Shown piece after piece: positions 60,634 through 64,000 of a DNA stretch of 64,000 nt. The stretch is from Chlamydiota bacterium (lineage in GTDB: Bacteria > Auribacterota > Tritonobacteria > UBA1439), in contig JAAYCL010000036.1 in NCBI GenBank assembly GCA_012729785.1, positions 1 through 64,000 of the forward strand. The letters run 5' to 3'. Numbering within the stretch: position 1 is the stretch's first letter; every line of letters begins with the position of its first letter. Position numbers and translations under genes: made by a program. The notes beneath the pieces were generated by a model. That model had not been told where the DNA came from. It was given only the letters and a program-made list of their open reading frames with translations, and made no database searches.

Positions 60634-60706
60634 CGGCGGCCCCCCGCATGGCCGGCGAAGAGGACGGAGACGCCGTTGCCGGCGCCGTTTCCCGTTGGGG
60701 CCGCCG
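60634..60706. terminator. Inverted repeat between convergent genes
   Basis: CGGCGGCCCC (60634-60643) and GGGGCCGCCG (60697-60706) are perfect reverse complements, enclosing a smaller GGCGCC-centred hairpin. It lies between the stops of pstB and the convergent thioredoxin-reductase-like gene. Without T tracts; a shared structural end for both transcripts is plausible. Confidence 0.45.
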
Positions 60707-60708
60707 GG

Positions 60709-61623
60709 TCAGAAGGCGTTCTTCAGGCCGGCGAGGTAGCGGGACGCCTTGAGGAGCGCCATGCATCCCTGCCCCGCGGCGATCACGTACTGGTACTCCT
60801 GTCCGGAGGCGCAGTCCCCCGCCGCGAAGACGCCCGTGACCGAGGACCGGGTCCAGCAGTCGATCACGACGTGCCCCTGGCTGTTGCGGTCGAGGAATCC
60901 TTCGAGGAATTCGGTGTTCGGCACCCTCCCGATCTCGACGATCACGCCGCGCACCGGGAGCGTGTGTCGAACGCCGTCCTTCTCGTAGACGAGCCCGCTG
61001 ACGGACGTTTCCCCCGCGATCTCGATCGTCCTGGCCCCGTGGATCGTCTCGACGTTGGGGTAGTGGGCGATGTTCTCGACCAGGTACTCGTGGGCGGTGA
61101 ACGAAGGCCCGAGGTTCACGAGCGTGATTGTGCGCGCCAGATCCTTGGTGAAGTTCGCACCCTCGAGCGCGGAGTTGCCCCCACCCACGATGGCGATATC
61201 CATCCCGGAGAAGAGGGGCCCGTCGCAGATGGAGCAGTAGGTGACCCCCTTCCGGGCGAGCCGCTCCTCCCCGGGGACGCCGAGTTTGCGCGCCCGGGCG
61301 CCGGTGGCGACGATGACGGCGTGCGCCTCGTGGACGCCGCGGTCGGAGACGACCCTGAAGCCGTTCGAAATCTTCTCGATGCGCTGCACGGTCTCGCCGT
61401 CCCGCGGCGTGATCCCGTTGAAGTGGAGCTGCTTCTCCATCCGCTCGCTGAACGCCGCGCCGGTCGTCTTGACGATGCCGGGGTAGTTCAAGACCTCGCC
61501 GGACTCGAGGAACTGCCCCCCCATCTCCCTGGCGACGAGGAGGAAGTCCATCCGCTTGCGGGCGGCATAGATGGCGGCCGTCTGCCCGGTGATGCCGCCG
61601 CCGATGATGACCAGGTCGTGCAT
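60709..61623 (-). CDS. trxB: Thioredoxin reductase-like flavoprotein
   Basis: 304 residues from ATG 61623 (GGAGGG 8 nt upstream). FAD site VIIGGGITGQTAAIYAARK, redox motif YCSICDGPLF (CSIC in place of the usual CATC), NADPH site VGGGNSALEGA, and VFAAGDCASGQEYQYVIAAGQGCMA closing the FAD site. A ferredoxin- or NADH-dependent variant is possible since the second nucleotide motif lacks the classical HRR; no thioredoxin gene is adjacent. Confidence 0.87.
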   Translation of the reverse strand: MHDLVIIGGGITGQTAAIYAARKRMDFLLVAREMGGQFLESGEVLNYPGIVKTTGAAFSERMEKQLHFNGITPRDGETVQRIEKISNGFRVVSDRGVHEAHAVIVATGARARKLGVPGEERLARKGVTYCSICDGPLFSGMDIAIVGGGNSALEGANFTKDLARTITLVNLGPSFTAHEYLVENIAHYPNVETIHGARTIEIAGETSVSGLVYEKDGVRHTLPVRGVIVEIGRVPNTEFLEGFLDRNSQGHVVIDCWTRSSVTGVFAAGDCASGQEYQYVIAAGQGCMALLKASRYLAGLKNAF

Positions 61624-61667
61624 GGCAGGAACCCTCCGTAACCGGGGGGAGGCCCCCCGCTGCGCAC

Positions 61668-61696
61668 AGTATATGCGCTCCGGGGCGGATCGTCCA
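61668..61696 (-). promoter_or_regulatory. Promoter of the thioredoxin reductase-like gene
   Basis: TGGACG (61696-61691), 17-nt spacer, TATACT (61673-61668), with a 45-nt leader. Confidence 0.6.
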
Positions 61697-61788
61697 TATC
61701 CGCCCCCCCCGCGCCGGACGCACGGCTCTGGACCGCGGGGGGGCGGAACGGCTAGAATGGCGGCGGTACGATGCGGAGGGCCTGGACT

Positions 61789-63411
61789 ATGAAGAGATCG
61801 GCGGGCGTGACGCTGCTCTGGGCGGTGCCGGCCCTTGCCGTCCTCTCCTTCGCCGGGCAGCGGCACGGGCTGTGGGGAGGCGACGAGCCCCGGGAGGCCG
61901 CGATCGCGCGCGAGATGCACGCCTCGCGCGACTGGGTCGTCCCGCGCCTGAACGGGGAGCCGTTCTTGGAGAAGCCGCCGCTGGCGCACCTCGGGGCGGT
62001 GATCGTCTTCGACCTCGCGGGCGGGCCCGACGCCCGGCTGTGCCGCCTCCCCTCCGCGGCGTGGGGGTTCGCGGGGCTCCTCGCGACCGCCTGGCTCGGG
62101 GCGATGCTCCTGGGGCCCGGCGCGGGGCTCCTGGCCGCGTTCATCCTGGCCACGAGCGTGGAGTGGCTGTACATCACCCGCCATCTCCTCGTCGACGTTC
62201 CGCTGGCCGCCTCCGTCGTCGTTTCGTTCGCCCTGTTCCAGGCGGGGTACCGGCGCCGGGGCGCGCCGAAGGCCCTCGGCTATCTCGGCTTCGCCTTCGC
62301 CGCGGGGGCGGCGTTCCTCTCCAAGGGGACGGTGGGGGTGGCGCTCCCGCTCTCCGCCGTTTCGGCCTATCTCCTCCTCCGCCGCGAGTACCGGGAATTC
62401 GCCCTCCTCGCCCTCGTCTCCGCCGCGGGGCTCCTCGTCGTCGCCGCGCCGTGGGTGCTGCTCCTCGCCGCCCGCGGCGGGCGGGAAGCGCTCAGGGTCT
62501 TCCTCTGGGACAACCAGGTCCTCCGGTTCGTTTCGCCGGGCGCCGACCACGCGAAGGCCCCGTGGTTCTACCTGCCGGCGATCTTCGAAATCTTCCTCCC
62601 GTGGGCGCTTCTTCTCCCCCCGGCCTTCCTCGGGCTCCGGCGCCGCCCGGGCGAGTCGGAAGGGGATCGCCGGTCGCGGCAGTTCGTTCTCGCCGTCCTC
62701 GCGGTGCCGTTCGCGATCCTCTCCGTCGCGAGCGGGAAGCGCCACCTGTACCTCCTGCCGCTGCTCCCCGGCTTCGCGATCGCGGTCGCCCGCTGGGCCG
62801 CGTCGGCGGATGCGGCCCCGCCGGCCCGGTGGGAAGGGCGGTGGGCGCGCGCGGCCCTCGTCGTCTTCGCCGCGGCGGCGGCCGCCGCCTGGTGCGCGGC
62901 GCTCGGCGTCGCGGTCTACGCGCGCCACGGGGCGGTCGCGGCGGCCGCAGGGGCCGCGGCGGGCCTGGCGGCCTCCGCGGCGGTGCTTCGGCGTGAGCTC
63001 CGAAAGCCCCCGGATCGCATTCCCGCCTGGTCGATGGTCGCACTGGCGATCATCGGCTGGGCGGCGCCCCTCACGCCCGCCGTCTGGGAGATGCTCGAGA
63101 GGGAGAAGGGATACGCGCCGCTCGCCGCGATGCTGGAGGCCAACGTCCGGCAGGGGGAGACGCTCTTCATGTACAGGCCGGGCGAGCGCGAACTGGGCGT
63201 CGTGGGCTTCCACCGGCGGGCCGTCCTGCCGGTGCTCGAGACGCCGGCCGAGCTCGATGCGGCGCTTCAGGCGTCGGGGGGGAACGTGGTCCTCGTCAGG
63301 GAGAAGGTCTACGACAGCCTGGTCGGGGAGGGGACGCTGCCCGCCTCCGCATCCGTGCAGGCCAGGTGCCTGCTGCCGCACAGGAACCAGCTGCTGCTCC
63401 GGGGGAGATGA
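61789..63411 (+). CDS. ArnT/PMT-like membrane glycosyltransferase
   Basis: 540 residues from ATG 61789 (CGGAGGG 8 nt upstream; ATG 61771 has no ribosome site). About eleven membrane spans. The N-terminal periplasmic loop has GLWGGDEPREAAIAREMHASRDWVVPRLNGEPFLEKPPLAH, the Asp-Glu and LEKPP signatures of the ArnT/PMT family that move sugars from lipid carriers to lipid A or proteins. The C-terminal ~90 residues are soluble (REKGYAPLAAMLEANVRQGETLFMYRPG..). Convergent with the next gene, 1 bp apart. Confidence 0.85.
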   Translation: MKRSAGVTLLWAVPALAVLSFAGQRHGLWGGDEPREAAIAREMHASRDWVVPRLNGEPFLEKPPLAHLGAVIVFDLAGGPDARLCRLPSAAWGFAGLLATAWLGAMLLGPGAGLLAAFILATSVEWLYITRHLLVDVPLAASVVVSFALFQAGYRRRGAPKALGYLGFAFAAGAAFLSKGTVGVALPLSAVSAYLLLRREYREFALLALVSAAGLLVVAAPWVLLLAARGGREALRVFLWDNQVLRFVSPGADHAKAPWFYLPAIFEIFLPWALLLPPAFLGLRRRPGESEGDRRSRQFVLAVLAVPFAILSVASGKRHLYLLPLLPGFAIAVARWAASADAAPPARWEGRWARAALVVFAAAAAAAWCAALGVAVYARHGAVAAAAGAAAGLAASAAVLRRELRKPPDRIPAWSMVALAIIGWAAPLTPAVWEMLEREKGYAPLAAMLEANVRQGETLFMYRPGERELGVVGFHRRAVLPVLETPAELDAALQASGGNVVLVREKVYDSLVGEGTLPASASVQARCLLPHRNQLLLRGR

Positions 63412-63412
63412 G

Positions 63413-63742
63413 CTACCGGGCGACCGAGCTGTCGAGAGCCCGGGCGACCGGGCGTTCGAGCGGAGGGATCACGGCGGCGGCGAACCGGGGACCGCCGGAG
63501 GGAGGAGGTTCGGTCTTCGGCGCGCGCGCATAGAGCTTGTTGAGGGCGGCCGAGTTTCCATTCCCGTTCCGGCGCCTGGCGGCGGCGCCGTTCTTGTAGC
63601 GGATATGGTCCCCGGACGATGTCTCCTGCATCCGGCGGATGGTTCCTCGCACATGCAGGTACTTCAGGATAAGAAACACCTGCGTGCAGGCGATGGCGAC
63701 GATCATGAGTATGATGCTCAACTGGGCAATGAACGAGAACAC
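63413..63742 (-). CDS. Single-span membrane protein of unknown function
   Basis: 109 residues from GTG 63742 (GGAGGGG 5 nt upstream; the longer start at 63796 has no ribosome site). One hydrophobic span at ~2-26 (FSFIAQLSIILMIVAIACTQVFLIL), then a basic, Asn/Gly/Pro-rich cytoplasmic or periplasmic tail. No family recognised. Promoter at 63805-63833. Confidence 0.6.
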   Translation of the reverse strand: MFSFIAQLSIILMIVAIACTQVFLILKYLHVRGTIRRMQETSSGDHIRYKNGAAARRRNGNGNSAALNKLYARAPKTEPPPSGGPRFAAAVIPPLERPVARALDSSVAR

Positions 63743-63804
63743 CTCAACCCCTCCAGAGTTCGCTTCCCCGCGATCTTCGAGCTGCCCTTCACCCAATTTC
63801 GTTT

Positions 63805-63833
63805 AAAGATACACCTATCCAGAGCTCTTGTCA
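63805..63833 (-). promoter_or_regulatory. Promoter of the single-span membrane protein gene
   Basis: TTGACA (63833-63828), 17-nt spacer, TATCTT (63810-63805). The surrounding ~90 bp are AT-rich compared with the genome. Confidence 0.7.
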
Positions 63834-63956
63834 AGGGAAGTAACGCGAATAATAACGATATGCAAAGAGTTTACAAAATGAGGCGAAAGTGTTGCATGGC
63901 GGGGGTCGGCGAGGCGCTGCCTTGAATCGGCGGGACGGTTCGCCTTCTTCGTTTCC

Positions 63957-63985
63957 TTGCGCTGCGGGAACTCCCCCTCTATACT
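63957..63985 (+). promoter_or_regulatory. Promoter reading out of the window
   Basis: TTGCGC (63957-63962), 17-nt spacer, TATACT (63980-63985). It would drive a + strand gene beyond the right edge. Between 63834 and 63956 nothing else is recognised. Confidence 0.55.
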
Positions 63986-64000
63986 ATGCCGCGCGGTTGA

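Overview
The window is 64 kb of mostly GC-rich bacterial DNA from a diderm. It encodes TolC-like and DUF2490 outer-membrane proteins, lipoproteins with lipoboxes, a Tat signal and a tripartite pump. Gene content (reductive pyrimidine breakdown, B12-dependent methylmalonyl-CoA mutase, lactate dehydrogenase, Fe-S enzymes) suggests an anaerobic or facultative heterotroph. I cannot assign a phylum; nothing matches a familiar reference genome, so an uncultivated lineage is likely.

Region 1-5.3 kb differs from the rest: less GC-rich genes, all on the + strand, separated by long palindromes. Reading the palindromes as integron attC sites works in detail. In four consecutive units the bases that open the cassette are the reverse complement of the left core of that same cassette's attC, exactly as expected for circular cassettes. 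Cargo is a broken membrane protein, a racemase-like lipoprotein, a GAF sensor and three methyltransferases; two units have no gene. No integrase is in the window.

Region 5.5-15.8 kb holds a Tat-exported metallo-beta-lactamase-fold protein, lactate dehydrogenase, a nitroreductase, a sugar permease with ribokinase, further methyltransferases, an isolated ribosomal protein L3 gene (rplC) with its own promoter, a 33-residue lysine-rich ORF and terminator, and a TPR lipoprotein.

Region 15.8-38.5 kb is a nucleoside/pyrimidine catabolic island: a BMP-type ABC nucleoside importer, uridine phosphorylase, PreT/PreA dihydropyrimidine dehydrogenase, dihydropyrimidinase, two nitrilase-superfamily amidohydrolases, a class III aminotransferase and a cyclase-family hydrolase. 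Interleaved are homologues of all three AllFGH (FdrA, DUF1116, DUF2877) subunits, the oxamate carbamoyltransferase proteins of E. coli, and a stand-alone MdcA-like CoA/ACP transferase. Together they suggest uridine -> uracil -> dihydrouracil -> N-carbamoyl-beta-alanine -> beta-alanine -> malonate semialdehyde, with a possible phosphorolytic branch that keeps the carbamoyl group as carbamoyl phosphate. A RAYT-like transposase element and a 244-bp non-autonomous derivative with the same ~95-bp inverted ends sit in this island; the derivative lies between two importer genes.

Region 38.5-47.2 kb, all on the - strand, has a sulfur module (split YeeE/YedE transporter, a rhodanese fusion and a metallo-beta-lactamase/triple-rhodanese protein) and a methylmalonyl-CoA operon (CaiB, MCM large and small subunits, MeaB, epimerase) behind a strong promoter. 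Region 47.2-64 kb has a Nudix hydrolase, a cohesin-like secreted protein, RNase D, a MacAB-TolC-type exporter, an Rrf2-controlled pst-type operon with an outer-membrane protein, a thioredoxin-reductase-like flavoprotein and an ArnT-like glycosyltransferase.
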